From NCBI GenBank assembly GCA_025965175.1, contig JAOPXL010000135.1, positions 1 to 42,658 of the forward strand: DNA of 42,658 bases. The letters are read 5' to 3'. The position numbers and the translations under genes were made by a program. The stretch is from Aeromicrobium sp. Its GTDB lineage: Bacteria > Actinomycetota > Actinomycetes > Propionibacteriales > Nocardioidaceae. Below the pieces are notes generated by a model. It ran no database searches. It was not told the origin of the DNA and saw nothing but the letters and a program-made list of their open reading frames with translations. This document shows positions 23,077-31,391 of this stretch, one piece after another (positions within the stretch are counted from its first letter, which is position 1; each line of letters begins with the position of its first letter).

Positions 23077-24333
23077 TCAGCGGGGCGCGGGACCGACGTC
23101 GGTCGCGATCGCGGCGGTCGCCATGCCGATCGCCTCGAGCGACCCCCCGGGGTAGGCGTGGGCTCCGGCGAAGTAGAGGCCGCCTGCCGGCGCGACGCCC
23201 GGCAGCTCCAGCGCCGTCGTCCACGTGTTCCATGCCCAGCCCCAGTGACCCAGAGCGACGAGCTTCGTCGGAGGGAGGTCCGTCCGGGCCAGCACGTGGG
23301 GACGCAGATCGATCCCCGACCGGGCGAGCACGTGCAGCGGGTCCTCGCCGCTGCGGTGCTCGATCGTCCACGTCGTGCCGTCGGCCGAGGACAGGCGAAT
23401 CGGCGGATTGGCGTGCACCAGCAGGTCGTGGGGCAGCGCCGGGGCGTCAGGCCCCATGACCACGAGCGTTCGTGACGCCGGGATGATCGGGAGCATGGGG
23501 AGCGGCGGCAGGGGAGCGGGGCGGTTCGGGGCGCACCAGACGACGACGTCGGCCGGGAGCGCGCGACGATCGGTCACGACGGTGCGGACCCGGCCGGCGT
23601 CCAGCACCAGCTCGTGGGCCGACTCGCCGAGCTCGACCGTGACGCCGCGCTCGACCAGGCGCTTCTCGAGGGCTGCGGCGAGGGCCGGGAGGCCTCCGTC
23701 GAAGCGCCACCGCCCGAACGACCGCTCGACGTGGTGGGCCACCGCCACGAAGGCCGGGGTCGTACGCCGGTCCTGACCCGCGAGGCGCACGGGGTCGAGG
23801 ACGATCTTGGCGAGGCGTTCGTCGGCGAGCTCACGGTCGAGCGCCTTGACGGTGCGCCGTGGGTGCAGCGTCCTGCGGAGCTGCCGATCCACGGCGGCCT
23901 TGCCCACGAAGACCCGGTCGAGCGCGGTGCGCCGGAGGACGTCCCACTGGTCGCCGAACCGGTCCAGCCAGGGGGACCACTCGTCCTCCCCGAAGGTGTC
24001 GAGGAGGGCGTGGTGCTGGTCGCCGCGGCTGCCGAGCGGGAGGTCCAGCACCGTGCGGTCCTTGAAGACATGTCGGCGACCCGCGACCATGGTCAGCCCG
24101 AGCACGTCCTCCAACGGGCGACCGGACTTGCGGAACAGGTCGCGGAAGACTCCAGGCAGCGTCACGGTGTCGGTGTCGAGCTGCCACGTGCGGTCACCCA
24201 CGCGGTGTCCGTGGAGCCGTCCCCCGAGACGGTCGCCGGCCTCCACCAGCGTGACGTCGTGGCGAAGCTTGGCCAGACGCGCGGCGGCGGACAGTCCGGC
24301 GAACCCACCACCCACGACCACGACGTTCGCCAT
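23077..24333 (-). CDS. FAD-dependent amine oxidase/phytoene desaturase-like oxidoreductase
   Basis: A 418-residue flavoprotein. The N-terminus is a dinucleotide-binding fold (VVVVGGGFAGLSAAARL, residues 4-20), followed by VEAGDRLGGRLHGHR, the classic GDRxGGR motif of amine oxidases and carotenoid desaturases. The C-terminus carries LYFAGAHAYPGGSLEAIGMA, the second FAD contact. Substrate unknown; proximity to a prenyl synthase raises an isoprenoid possibility, without proof. The ATG at 24333 has TAGGGT exactly six bases upstream, so it looks leaderless. Confidence 0.87.
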   Translation of the reverse strand: MANVVVVGGGFAGLSAAARLAKLRHDVTLVEAGDRLGGRLHGHRVGDRTWQLDTDTVTLPGVFRDLFRKSGRPLEDVLGLTMVAGRRHVFKDRTVLDLPLGSRGDQHHALLDTFGEDEWSPWLDRFGDQWDVLRRTALDRVFVGKAAVDRQLRRTLHPRRTVKALDRELADERLAKIVLDPVRLAGQDRRTTPAFVAVAHHVERSFGRWRFDGGLPALAAALEKRLVERGVTVELGESAHELVLDAGRVRTVVTDRRALPADVVVWCAPNRPAPLPPLPMLPIIPASRTLVVMGPDAPALPHDLLVHANPPIRLSSADGTTWTIEHRSGEDPLHVLARSGIDLRPHVLARTDLPPTKLVALGHWGWAWNTWTTALELPGVAPAGGLYFAGAHAYPGGSLEAIGMATAAIATDVGPAPR

Positions 24334-24339
24334 GCGCGA

Positions 24340-24345
24340 ACCCTA
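24340..24345 (-). promoter_or_regulatory. -10 box of leaderless FAD oxidoreductase promoter
   Basis: TAGGGT on the minus strand, six bases (TCGCGC) before the ATG at 24333. Confidence 0.6.
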
Positions 24346-24405
24346 TCGGGGCCGGACGAGACGCTCCCGGGAAGTCGCGCCGAGCGCTGTGGCACAGTGT
24401 CCGTC

Positions 24406-25179
24406 ATGGGTCCGGTCCGCTCCGAGCTGATGTGGCAGGCCGTCGTCGACGCGGTCGAGATCGCTGGTGCCGGTCGACTTCTCGATGTCCTCGATCTCGG
24501 CGGTGGCACGGGCGGTGACGCGGTGCACCTGGCTCAGCTCGGCCACAGGGTCACGGTCGTCGACCCGAGCCCCGACGCGCTGGCGTCCCTGCACCGCCGT
24601 GGCATCGAGGCCGGGCTGCCCGAGCCGGTCCGCGGTGTCCAGGGCGACTCCGGCGACCTGCTCGACCACGTCGAGCCGGCGGCGTTCGACCTCGTCGTGT
24701 GCCACGGCGTGCTCGAGCACGTCGACGACCCGGCCCAGGCGCTGGACACCGTCGCCACGGCACTTCGTCCCGGGGGCCACGCCAGCGTCATGGTGGCCGG
24801 CCGCAACGCGGCGATCGCCGCGCGAGCCCTGGCCGGGGACTTCGTCACGGCGCAGACCCTCCTCGGACGCACGGCCGGCACGTGGGACCTGCGCTCGATG
24901 GGGCCCCGCCGGTTCGCGCCGGCCGAGCTGGAGGAGCTGCTCTCGACGCAGGGATTCGTCACGGTCCGGACCAACGGCGTGCGGGTCTTCGCCGACCTCG
25001 TTCCCAGCGCGATCGTCGACATCGAGCCCGGAGCGCGGGACGCGTTGTACGCCCTGGAGCGCGAGCTGCGCTCGTCCAGCGAGTTCTCAGCGCTTTCCGC
25101 TGGCTTGCAGTCGATCGCCCGCCTAGACTTGCCATCAGCAGCAACACCCGATCCAGGAGGCAGAAGTGCCGCTCTCTGA
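24406..25179 (+). CDS. SAM-dependent methyltransferase
   Basis: A 257-residue class I methyltransferase. Motif I is VLDLGGGTGGDAVHLAQ (28-44), the acidic SAM contact is D53 in VTVVDPSP, and motif IV/V lies at FDLVVCHGVLEHVDDP. Substrate unknown. The ATG at 24406 has no Shine-Dalgarno; CACAGT seven bases upstream is a weak candidate -10. The last 14 bp overlap the start of the DUF3040 gene. Position just before DUF3040-mraZ is conserved in actinobacteria. Confidence 0.87.
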   Translation: MGPVRSELMWQAVVDAVEIAGAGRLLDVLDLGGGTGGDAVHLAQLGHRVTVVDPSPDALASLHRRGIEAGLPEPVRGVQGDSGDLLDHVEPAAFDLVVCHGVLEHVDDPAQALDTVATALRPGGHASVMVAGRNAAIAARALAGDFVTAQTLLGRTAGTWDLRSMGPRRFAPAELEELLSTQGFVTVRTNGVRVFADLVPSAIVDIEPGARDALYALERELRSSSEFSALSAGLQSIARLDLPSAATPDPGGRSAAL

Positions 25180-25588
25180 CGAAGAGGCCCGTTTGCTCCA
25201 CCAGCTGGAGCAGTCGCTGGCCGCCGAGGACCCCGATTTCGCATCGACCCTCCGTGGGTCGAAGTTCATGGCACACAACCGTCGTGTCGCGCTGCTGGCT
25301 GTCCTCGGCTTCATCGGAGGGCTTGTGATGCTCTTCGCCGGCACAGTCTCCAAGATGACGTGGCTCGGTGTCCTGGGCTTCCTCGCGATGCTGGGCACGG
25401 CCTATCTCTTCACGATCGCGTGGAAGCGCGGGATCGGTGGCCGCGACGATATCGCAACCGGCCCGTCCGGCAGGTCGGGCAAGCCCGGACGCTCGGGCCG
25501 AGGACGCCACCCCGGCAAGCAGTCCGGCTCGTTCGTCGACCGCATGGAGGAGCGCTGGCAGCGCCGCCGGGACGGCGACGACCACTAG
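25166..25588 (+). CDS. DUF3040 membrane protein
   Basis: A 140-residue protein of the DUF3040 family found beside mraZ in actinobacteria (M. tuberculosis Rv2169c by position). It opens with PLSDEEARLLHQLEQSL, followed by two transmembrane helices (about 41-59 and 66-86) and a basic, Gly- and Ser-rich cytoplasmic tail. Function unknown. The GTG at 25166 has AGGAGG five bases upstream inside the end of the methyltransferase gene. It is closed by a strong terminator 50 bp downstream. Confidence 0.9.
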   Translation: MPLSDEEARLLHQLEQSLAAEDPDFASTLRGSKFMAHNRRVALLAVLGFIGGLVMLFAGTVSKMTWLGVLGFLAMLGTAYLFTIAWKRGIGGRDDIATGPSGRSGKPGRSGRGRHPGKQSGSFVDRMEERWQRRRDGDDH

Positions 25589-25639
25589 GTTGCCGCTCGG
25601 GGACGGGATTTCCCCCCACTTCGCTCCACCTGCACGTCG

Positions 25640-25667
25640 ACCGCCCCCACGGGGGCGGTTTTTCTTT
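25640..25667 (+). terminator. Intrinsic terminator before the dcw cluster
   Basis: ACCGCCCC, a four-base loop (CACG) and GGGGCGGT form a perfect 8-bp GC-rich stem followed by TTTTCTTT. This is the clearest rho-independent terminator in the window and insulates mraZ from the DUF3040 transcript. Confidence 0.92.
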
Positions 25668-25752
25668 GCCCTGACACGGAATTGAGCGTCTTCCACCTCG
25701 GTGGAGGACGCCCGCTGGCATGCCTGAAAAAGGTGCTCGAATGTGCACCAAG

Positions 25753-25787
25753 TGGGGAAACGTGGAGTACAGTGGGGCAAAATGGAG
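25753..25787 (+). promoter_or_regulatory. MraZ operator: four TGGRG boxes at 10-bp spacing, overlapping the -10
   Basis: TGGGG (25753), TGGAG (25763), TGGGG (25773) and TGGAG (25783) recur exactly every 10 bp, one helical turn apart. MraZ is known to bind direct TGGGN-type repeats spaced this way upstream of its own gene. A likely -10, TACAGT, lies at 25768-25773 inside the array, so bound MraZ should block its own promoter and the whole dcw transcript. The mraZ start is 30 bp downstream. Confidence 0.88.
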
Positions 25788-25816
25788 CAACTACCCCGGC
25801 GATGAGGAGGAGCGAG

Positions 25817-26266
25817 GTGAACCCGGATGTGTCCAACTTCTTCGGCACCTACACCCCTCGCCTCGACGACAAGGGCCGGCTGTTCCTCCCCGCGAAGTTC
25901 CGTCCCCGCCTGGAGACCGGCATCGTGCTCACCCGCGGGCAGGAGAACTGCATCTACGGGTGGACCACAGAGGCGTTCAACGCCTTCACGGACCGGATCC
26001 GCAACACGCCCTTCACCAACCAGGCGGCTCGCAACTTCAACCGCATGTTCTTCTCCGGAGCCTCCTCGGAGGTGCCGGACAAGCAGGGCCGTGTCTCGAT
26101 CCCGTCGGTGCTGCGCACCTGGGCGCAGCTCGACAAGGAATGCACGGTCGTCGGTGCGATGGATCGCATCGAGATCTGGGACTCGGGCCGGTGGGACGAG
26201 TTCTCCGCGGCCCAGGAGGGGCCGTTCGCGGACATGTCGGAAGAAGTGATGCCCGGCATCTTCTGA
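25817..26266 (+). CDS. mraZ: Transcriptional regulator MraZ
   Basis: A 149-residue AbrB/MazE-fold regulator that binds the operator just upstream and controls the dcw cluster. It carries the two MraZ half-domains, each with a DXXXR motif: DDKGR at 17-21 (followed by LFLPAKFR) and DKQGR at 88-92 (followed by VSIPSVLR). The GTG at 25817 is chosen because AGGAGG (25805-25810) is six bases upstream; the GTG at 25829 would fit the family start also but is farther from the site. The gap to rsmH contains a 42-residue ORF. Confidence 0.95.
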   Translation: MNPDVSNFFGTYTPRLDDKGRLFLPAKFRPRLETGIVLTRGQENCIYGWTTEAFNAFTDRIRNTPFTNQAARNFNRMFFSGASSEVPDKQGRVSIPSVLRTWAQLDKECTVVGAMDRIEIWDSGRWDEFSAAQEGPFADMSEEVMPGIF

Positions 26267-26396
26267 CGCTCGTGCGGCGAGATCTGCGCCCGTGTGGTTC
26301 TGACATCACTTCCCCGGTGTCAGACCCAGCGGTCGCGGATCTGGCCACACGACACGGCCGGGCACAGCATCACCACGAGATCGAGGACAGGAACTG

Positions 26397-26525
26397 ATGA
26401 GGATCGAGCAGGGCACCAGACGCGTACGGCACGAGGTGGCCGACGGCGTCCGGGTCATGGCCTTCTCGCTCGCCGCATCGATCGCCCTCGCCACCGCCAT
26501 CGCCGTCGGGCTGGGGCTGTTGTGA
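26397..26525 (+). CDS. 42-residue single-pass membrane protein between mraZ and rsmH
   Basis: A short ORF starting [20 protein letters not shown] and ending in a hydrophobic helix ([18 protein letters not shown], residues 21-38). AGGA lies four bases before the ATG, and its TGA overlaps the GTG start of rsmH in a GTGA junction, the same coupling used through the dcw cluster. Charge runs basic inside then a single helix, so it should sit in the membrane with the N-terminus in the cytoplasm. No family is recognised. Without it, rsmH would have no Shine-Dalgarno of its own, which supports real translation. Confidence 0.65.
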   Translation: MRIEQGTRRVRHEVADGVRVMAFSLAASIALATAIAVGLGLL

Positions 26526-27475
26526 GCGGGGCGGGCCACGTCCCGGTCCTGCTGGGGCGCGTCCTCGACCTCCTCGCACCGTCCGTCGCCGCCGTCGACC
26601 GTCCGGTCGTCGTCGACACGACCCTCGGGCTCGGCGGTCACACCGAGGCGATGCTGACCCGCTTCGAGAACCTCCACGTCATCGGGATCGACCGCGATCC
26701 CGAGGCGCTGGCCCGGGCCGGCGCCCGGCTCGCGCCGTTCGGCGACCGGGTGACGTACGCGCACGCCGTCTACGACGAGATCGCCGACGTCGTCCGCGAC
26801 GCCGGCTTCCGGACGGTCGACGGCGTGCTGTTCGACCTCGGAGTCTCTTCGATGCAGCTTGACCTCGCCGACCGCGGTTTCGCGTACTCGCAGGACGCGC
26901 CGCTCGACATGCGGATGAACCCCGAGGACGAGCTGACCGCCGCCGACGTCCTCAACACGTACACCTCCCGTGAGCTGTCGAAGGTGCTGCGGGAGTACGG
27001 CGAGGAGAAGTTCGCCAAGCGCATCGCCGACGCCGTCGTTGCCGAGCGGGCCAAGGAGCCCTTCAGCTTCAGCGCTCGTCTCGTGGACCTGATCCGCGAC
27101 TCGATCCCGCAGGCCGCACGACGGACCGGTGGCAACCCGGCCAAGCGGACGTTCCAGGCGCTGCGCATCGAGGTCAACGACGAGCTCGGCGTCTACCGCC
27201 GGGCGCTGCCCGCCGCGCTCGAGGCGCTGGCACCCGGCGGACGGGTCGTCGTGCTGGCCTATCACTCGTTGGAGGACCGCATCACGAAGCGGGCCTTCGT
27301 CGAGGTCACGACGACCGACGTCCCGCGGGACCTGCCGTTCGTCCCCGAGGGGCATGAGGCGAAGTTCCGCCTCGTGACCCGCGGCGCCGAGATGGCGACC
27401 GAGCAGGAGATCGAGGACAACCCCCGCGCCCGGTCGGTCCGCCTCCGCGTCGCAGAACGGATCACCGCCGCATGA
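26522..27475 (+). CDS. rsmH: 16S rRNA (cytosine(1402)-N(4))-methyltransferase
   Basis: Methylates C1402 in the ribosomal decoding centre. The 317-residue protein shows the MraW/RsmH series: [87 protein letters not shown] and [15 protein letters not shown]. The frame runs back to 26294, but the GTG at 26522 aligns with family N-termini and couples to the small membrane ORF. It overlaps ftsL by ATGA. Confidence 0.95.
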   Translation: MSGAGHVPVLLGRVLDLLAPSVAAVDRPVVVDTTLGLGGHTEAMLTRFENLHVIGIDRDPEALARAGARLAPFGDRVTYAHAVYDEIADVVRDAGFRTVDGVLFDLGVSSMQLDLADRGFAYSQDAPLDMRMNPEDELTAADVLNTYTSRELSKVLREYGEEKFAKRIADAVVAERAKEPFSFSARLVDLIRDSIPQAARRTGGNPAKRTFQALRIEVNDELGVYRRALPAALEALAPGGRVVVLAYHSLEDRITKRAFVEVTTTDVPRDLPFVPEGHEAKFRLVTRGAEMATEQEIEDNPRARSVRLRVAERITAA

Positions 27476-27897
27476 GCACCTCATTCGCGAGGGCCTTCGC
27501 CCCATCGCCCAGCCGGATCGACGACGCCAAGGCCGCCGGTCTGCGACTCGTCCGACCGGTCCGCAGCCGCGCCCGCAAGGCGCCCTTCGTCGTCGTGGTC
27601 ATGACAATCCTGTCGATCGGCCTGGTCGGCCTGATCCTCATGAGCACTGTCCTGCAGGCGCAGTCCTTCGAGGCTGCCCGGCTCGACCAGCGGGCCGCGC
27701 AGCTCCGGACGCAGCAGCAGGCGCTGGGGCGTGAGGTCGAACGCATGCAGAGCCCGGCGAACGTCGCGGCCAAGGCGGTGCAGCTCGGGATGGTCCCCAA
27801 CGCGAACCCGGCCTTCCTGCGACTCTCCGACAACAAGGTGCTCGGCAAGGCGGAGCCCGCCGTCGCGGGCAGCAACATCGGGAGCGTGACGCGATGA
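27472..27897 (+). CDS. ftsL: Cell division protein FtsL
   Basis: A 141-residue bitopic division protein. A basic cytoplasmic tail (1-38) is followed by one transmembrane helix (about 38-58) and a periplasmic coiled coil ([22 protein letters not shown]), then [13 protein letters not shown], the usual end of the septum-formation-initiator-like zipper. It should form the FtsQ-FtsL-FtsB type subcomplex and contact FtsI/FtsW. Overlaps rsmH and ftsI by 4 bp each. Confidence 0.9.
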   Translation: MSTSFARAFAPSPSRIDDAKAAGLRLVRPVRSRARKAPFVVVVMTILSIGLVGLILMSTVLQAQSFEAARLDQRAAQLRTQQQALGREVERMQSPANVAAKAVQLGMVPNANPAFLRLSDNKVLGKAEPAVAGSNIGSVTR

Positions 27898-29642
27898 CCC
27901 AGAGGCAGCTCCTCACGCGCCGGAGGCTCCGCTGGTGCCTGGTCATGGTGCTGGTCGTCTTCGGCCTGTTCGGCGCGCGGCTGTTCCAGATCCAGGGGAT
28001 CGACGCGAGCGCATACGCCGCGGCGGCCGTCAATGCCGGCACCAAGACGTCGACCGACCCCGCCCCTCGCGGCACGATCCTCGACCGCAACGGCGAGGCG
28101 CTCGCCACGAGCGTCGACGGGCTGACCCTGACGGCGGACCCGAGCATGACGGCCGACACGGCGCCGCAGATCGCCCGGATCCTGCACGAGAAGCTCGGCA
28201 ACCGAATCGACTACTTCGAGACGATCGACAAGCTGCGCAGGCCCAAGTCGCGGTTCGTCTACCTCGTGCGCGATCTCCCCAAGTGGACGGCGGACCAGGC
28301 CCTCGACGCCGTCGCCAAGGCCGGGCTGACCGGCGTGTTCAGCGAGAAGGAGACCCTGCGTTCGTACCCCGGCGGCAAGCTCGCCGCCAACCTCCTCGGC
28401 TACGTCAACGGCGCCGGCAAGGGCGTCGCGGGTCTTGAGCAGCAGTACGACAAGACGCTGACCGGCACCGACGGCTCGAGCACGTACGAGGTGTCGCCGA
28501 CCGGCCAGCGCATCCCGATGGCCGACAGCACGGTCAAGGAGATGGTCCCGGGCAGCAACGTCAAGACCACGATCGACCGTGACCTGCAGTGGTACGGCGA
28601 CCAGCGCCTCGCGGACGCCGTGCGGGAGTCGAGCTCGGACTGGGGCCTCGCGATCACGATGGACGTCAAGACGTGCCAGGTCGTGCAGATGTCACAGGCG
28701 CCGACGTTCAACGCCGACGACCGCACCGGCATGACCGACGACAAGACCGTGTCGCGTGCGGTGCAGAACGTCTATGAGCCCGGCAGCGTGCTCAAGACCG
28801 TGACGATGGCGTCACTCGCCGACCAGGGCAAGGTGTCGTCGAGCACGCCCATCGTGGTGCCGTCGGGCATGACGATCGACAAGTTCCACATCGGGGACTA
28901 CTGGCAGCACGGGACGATCCACCTGACGGCCGCCGGCGTCATCGCGCTGTCGTCCAACCTCGGCACGATCGTCGCGGCGAAGCAGATGAGCGACCAGGTG
29001 CAGTACGACTACCTCCGCAAGTTCGGCTTCGGCCAGAAGACCGGCATCAACCTGCCGGGCGAGTCGAAGGGCATCCTCACCAACGGCGACGAGTGGACCG
29101 ACTCCAACAAGGCCACGATCTCGTTCGGGCAGGGCATCTCGGTCACTGCGATGCAGATGATGCGTGCCGTGGGCGCGATCGCGAACGCCGGCAAGATGTG
29201 TGAGCCGACGATCGTGTCCGGCACGGTCGACGGCAAGGGCAACGAGACCAAGACATCTGTCGCAGCGAGCCACCGGGTCGTCTCCAAGGACGCCGCGGCG
29301 ACCGTGACCCGCATGATGGAGGCCGTCACGGCTCCGGACGGCACCGCTCCGGCGGCGGCCATCAAGGGCTACCGGGTGGCCGGCAAGACCGGCACCGCCT
29401 GGCGCGTCGACCCCACGACAGGGCGTTACATCCGCGGCCAGAACACCGTGTCGTTCATGGGCTTCGCCCCGGCCGACAACCCGCGGTTCCTGACCTACAT
29501 CGTGCTCGACAAGCCGTACAGCAACGCGGGCGGCGGCTCGACCGCCGGACCGGTCTTCCACGACCTGATGTCGATGGCGCTCGAGCGCTTCGGCGTCGCC
29601 CCCAGCGGCTCCGAGAGCCCGAAGGTCCCGCAGGAGTGGTAG
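27894..29642 (+). CDS. ftsI: Division-specific transpeptidase PBP3/FtsI
   Basis: Class B penicillin-binding protein that cross-links septal peptidoglycan. The 582-residue protein has an N-terminal anchor (about 13-29), the pedestal with RGTILDRNGEALA, and the transpeptidase domain with S298-x-x-K301 in EPGSVLKT, S353-S354-N355 in ALSSNLG, and K498-T-G in AGKTGTAW. All catalytic residues are present. It starts at an ATGA overlap with ftsL. It is unusual in being followed by a 255-bp gap before murE rather than running straight on. Confidence 0.95.
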   Translation: MTQRQLLTRRRLRWCLVMVLVVFGLFGARLFQIQGIDASAYAAAAVNAGTKTSTDPAPRGTILDRNGEALATSVDGLTLTADPSMTADTAPQIARILHEKLGNRIDYFETIDKLRRPKSRFVYLVRDLPKWTADQALDAVAKAGLTGVFSEKETLRSYPGGKLAANLLGYVNGAGKGVAGLEQQYDKTLTGTDGSSTYEVSPTGQRIPMADSTVKEMVPGSNVKTTIDRDLQWYGDQRLADAVRESSSDWGLAITMDVKTCQVVQMSQAPTFNADDRTGMTDDKTVSRAVQNVYEPGSVLKTVTMASLADQGKVSSSTPIVVPSGMTIDKFHIGDYWQHGTIHLTAAGVIALSSNLGTIVAAKQMSDQVQYDYLRKFGFGQKTGINLPGESKGILTNGDEWTDSNKATISFGQGISVTAMQMMRAVGAIANAGKMCEPTIVSGTVDGKGNETKTSVAASHRVVSKDAAATVTRMMEAVTAPDGTAPAAAIKGYRVAGKTGTAWRVDPTTGRYIRGQNTVSFMGFAPADNPRFLTYIVLDKPYSNAGGGSTAGPVFHDLMSMALERFGVAPSGSESPKVPQEW

Positions 29643-29734
29643 GCGGCACGCGCTCGTGCCTCGCGGTCGCCTCGCCGCTCGCGGGGCTCGCAGCGAGCCG
29701 CCTGTCCGACTCCGCCGGCCCAAGCTCCCTTCGC

Positions 29735-29882
29735 TGACGCGTGGGTTGCGCACCGTGACGCGTGGGTTGCGCACGTGCGTATCCCACGCACCGATGCGCG
29801 GAACCCACGCGTCAGCGTTCGCAACCCACGCGTCAGCGTTCGCAACCCACGCGTCAGCGTTCGCAACCCACGCGTCAGCGTT
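29735..29882 (+). repeat. Array of six 21-bp repeats in inverted orientation between ftsI and murE
   Basis: Two units starting TGACGCGTGGGTTGCGCAC lie at 29735-29755 and 29756-29776. After a 25-bp spacer holding a degenerate CCCACGC, four units with the opposite orientation follow at 29802, 29823, 29844 and 29865, with core AACCCACGCGTCAGCGTT. The two left units are almost perfectly complementary to any two adjacent right units, so single strands could fold into a stem of about 40 bp. The centre of each unit is the palindrome ACGCGT. The 21-bp period equals two helical turns. The last unit ends four bases before the -10 of murE. No spacer sequences separate the units, so it is not CRISPR. Confidence 0.95.
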
Positions 29883-29885
29883 GGG

Positions 29886-29891
29886 TAGGGT
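29886..29891 (+). promoter_or_regulatory. -10 box of leaderless murE promoter
   Basis: TAGGGT, six bases (TCGGGG) before the GTG at 29898. The repeat array covers the -35 region, so a protein bound there could control transcription of murE and the genes after it. Confidence 0.6.
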
Positions 29892-29897
29892 TCGGGG

Positions 29898-31391
29898 GTG
29901 ACTGAGAGCATGCGGGTACGACCTCGGGAGACGCCGCGTTGGACGCTCGCGGACCTGGCTGCGGAGCTCGGCGCGACGGCCACCGGGGACGCCGTGGTGA
30001 CCGGGATCGCGCTCAACACGGCGCACCTGCTCGAGGGTGACCTGTACGCCGCGCTGCCCGGGGCCAACGCGCACGGTGCGATATACGCCGGTGCCGCCCG
30101 CGACCGCGGTGCGAGCGGCATGCTGACCGATGCCGAGGGCGCCGCACTCGTCGGCGACACCCTCCCGGTCGTCGTGGTCGAGGAGCCCAGGAGGCTCCTC
30201 GCCGGTCTCAGCGCGACGTTCTACGGCCACCCGGCCGAGTCCTTCACGACCCTCGGTGTCACCGGCACCCAGGGCAAGACCACCGCGACATACCTCGCCG
30301 AGGCCGCGCTCGGCGATCGCCCCTCTGCCGTCGTCGGCACGATTGGCACGCGGATCCGCAAGGTCCCGGCCGCCTCGACCCTCACGACGCCCGAGGCCCC
30401 ACAGCTCCAGGCGCTGTTCGCGGTGATGCGCGAGGAGAGGGTCGAGGTGTGCGCCATGGAGGTCTCGAGCCACGCGCTGGTGCAGGGGCGGGTCGCCGGG
30501 TTCGCATTCGACGTCGCGGTGTTCCTCAACCTGGGGCGTGACCACCTCGACTTCCACACCAACCTCGAGGACTACTTCCTCGCCAAGGCCGCACTGTTCA
30601 CGCCGCAGCACGCCCGGCACGCCGTGATCAACGTCGACGACGCCCACGGTCGGCGGCTCAGGGAGCTGACGCCGTTGCCCGTCACGACGTTCTCGACCGA
30701 CGGCAACCCGGCCGACTGGCGCGCGGTCAACATCCGGCCGCACCGCCTCGGGACGGACCTGGAGGTCCTCGGCCCGGACGGCCTGGCGGTCGGCCTCTCG
30801 GTGCCTCTCCCGGGTGTCTTCAACGTGTCCAACGCGCTCGCCGTCATGGCCGCGCTGGCGCAGGCAGGGCACGACCCCGCCGAGCTGGCCAACGGCATCG
30901 CCGCCAGCACGGGCGTGCCGGGCCGCATGGAGCGGGTCGACGCGGGTCAGCCGTTCACGGCGCTGGTCGACTACGCGCACAAGCCCGACGCCGTCTCGGC
31001 GGTGCTGACCGCGCTGCGCCCGGTGACCGCGGGACGGCTCATCATCGTGATCGGCGCCGGGGGAGACCGCGACCACGGCAAGCGACCCATCATGGGCGAG
31101 GCGGCAGCGCGCAACGCCGACGTCGTCATCGTCACCGACGACAACCCGCGCAGCGAGCGGGCCGCGACGATCCGCTCCGCCGTCATGGCGGGTGCCGCCG
31201 CGGGACCCGGCGTGGCGATCGAGGTGGCGGGACGTCGGGAGGCGATTGCGCAGGCCGTCGCGATGGCGCACCTCGGTGACACCGTGGTCGTGGCCGGCAA
31301 GGGGCACGAGCGCGGCCAGGAGGTCGACGGCGTCGTGCACCCGTTCGACGACCGGGAGGTCCTGGTCGAGCTGATCCAGGAGCATGCATGA
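29898..31391 (+). CDS. murE: UDP-MurNAc-tripeptide synthetase MurE
   Basis: Adds the third amino acid to UDP-MurNAc-L-Ala-D-Glu. The 497-residue Mur ligase has the ATP loop GTQGKTTAT (GKTT at 126-129), the AMEVSSHAL segment with the Lys-carbamylation region nearby, and DNPR at 415-418, the motif of diaminopimelate-adding MurE enzymes. Diaminopimelate (meso or LL) is therefore predicted, not lysine. The GTG at 29898 has no Shine-Dalgarno and a -10 six bases upstream. It overlaps murF by ATGA. Confidence 0.95.
   Translation: MTESMRVRPRETPRWTLADLAAELGATATGDAVVTGIALNTAHLLEGDLYAALPGANAHGAIYAGAARDRGASGMLTDAEGAALVGDTLPVVVVEEPRRLLAGLSATFYGHPAESFTTLGVTGTQGKTTATYLAEAALGDRPSAVVGTIGTRIRKVPAASTLTTPEAPQLQALFAVMREERVEVCAMEVSSHALVQGRVAGFAFDVAVFLNLGRDHLDFHTNLEDYFLAKAALFTPQHARHAVINVDDAHGRRLRELTPLPVTTFSTDGNPADWRAVNIRPHRLGTDLEVLGPDGLAVGLSVPLPGVFNVSNALAVMAALAQAGHDPAELANGIAASTGVPGRMERVDAGQPFTALVDYAHKPDAVSAVLTALRPVTAGRLIIVIGAGGDRDHGKRPIMGEAAARNADVVIVTDDNPRSERAATIRSAVMAGAAAGPGVAIEVAGRREAIAQAVAMAHLGDTVVVAGKGHERGQEVDGVVHPFDDREVLVELIQEHA

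Noticed and set aside
29678-29700. Hairpin GGCTCG-CAG-CGAGCC after ftsI as a terminator
   Set aside because: The stem is short and is not followed by a T run, so it is not a convincing intrinsic terminator.
29735-29882. CRISPR array
   Set aside because: Units abut directly with no unique spacers, switch orientation, and no cas genes are nearby.
29656-29901. Open frames across the repeat array encoding THASAFA- or NADAWVA-type peptide repeats
   Set aside because: They simply translate the 21-bp unit (seven codons) in each frame. There is no start with a Shine-Dalgarno, no conserved fold and they appear on both strands.
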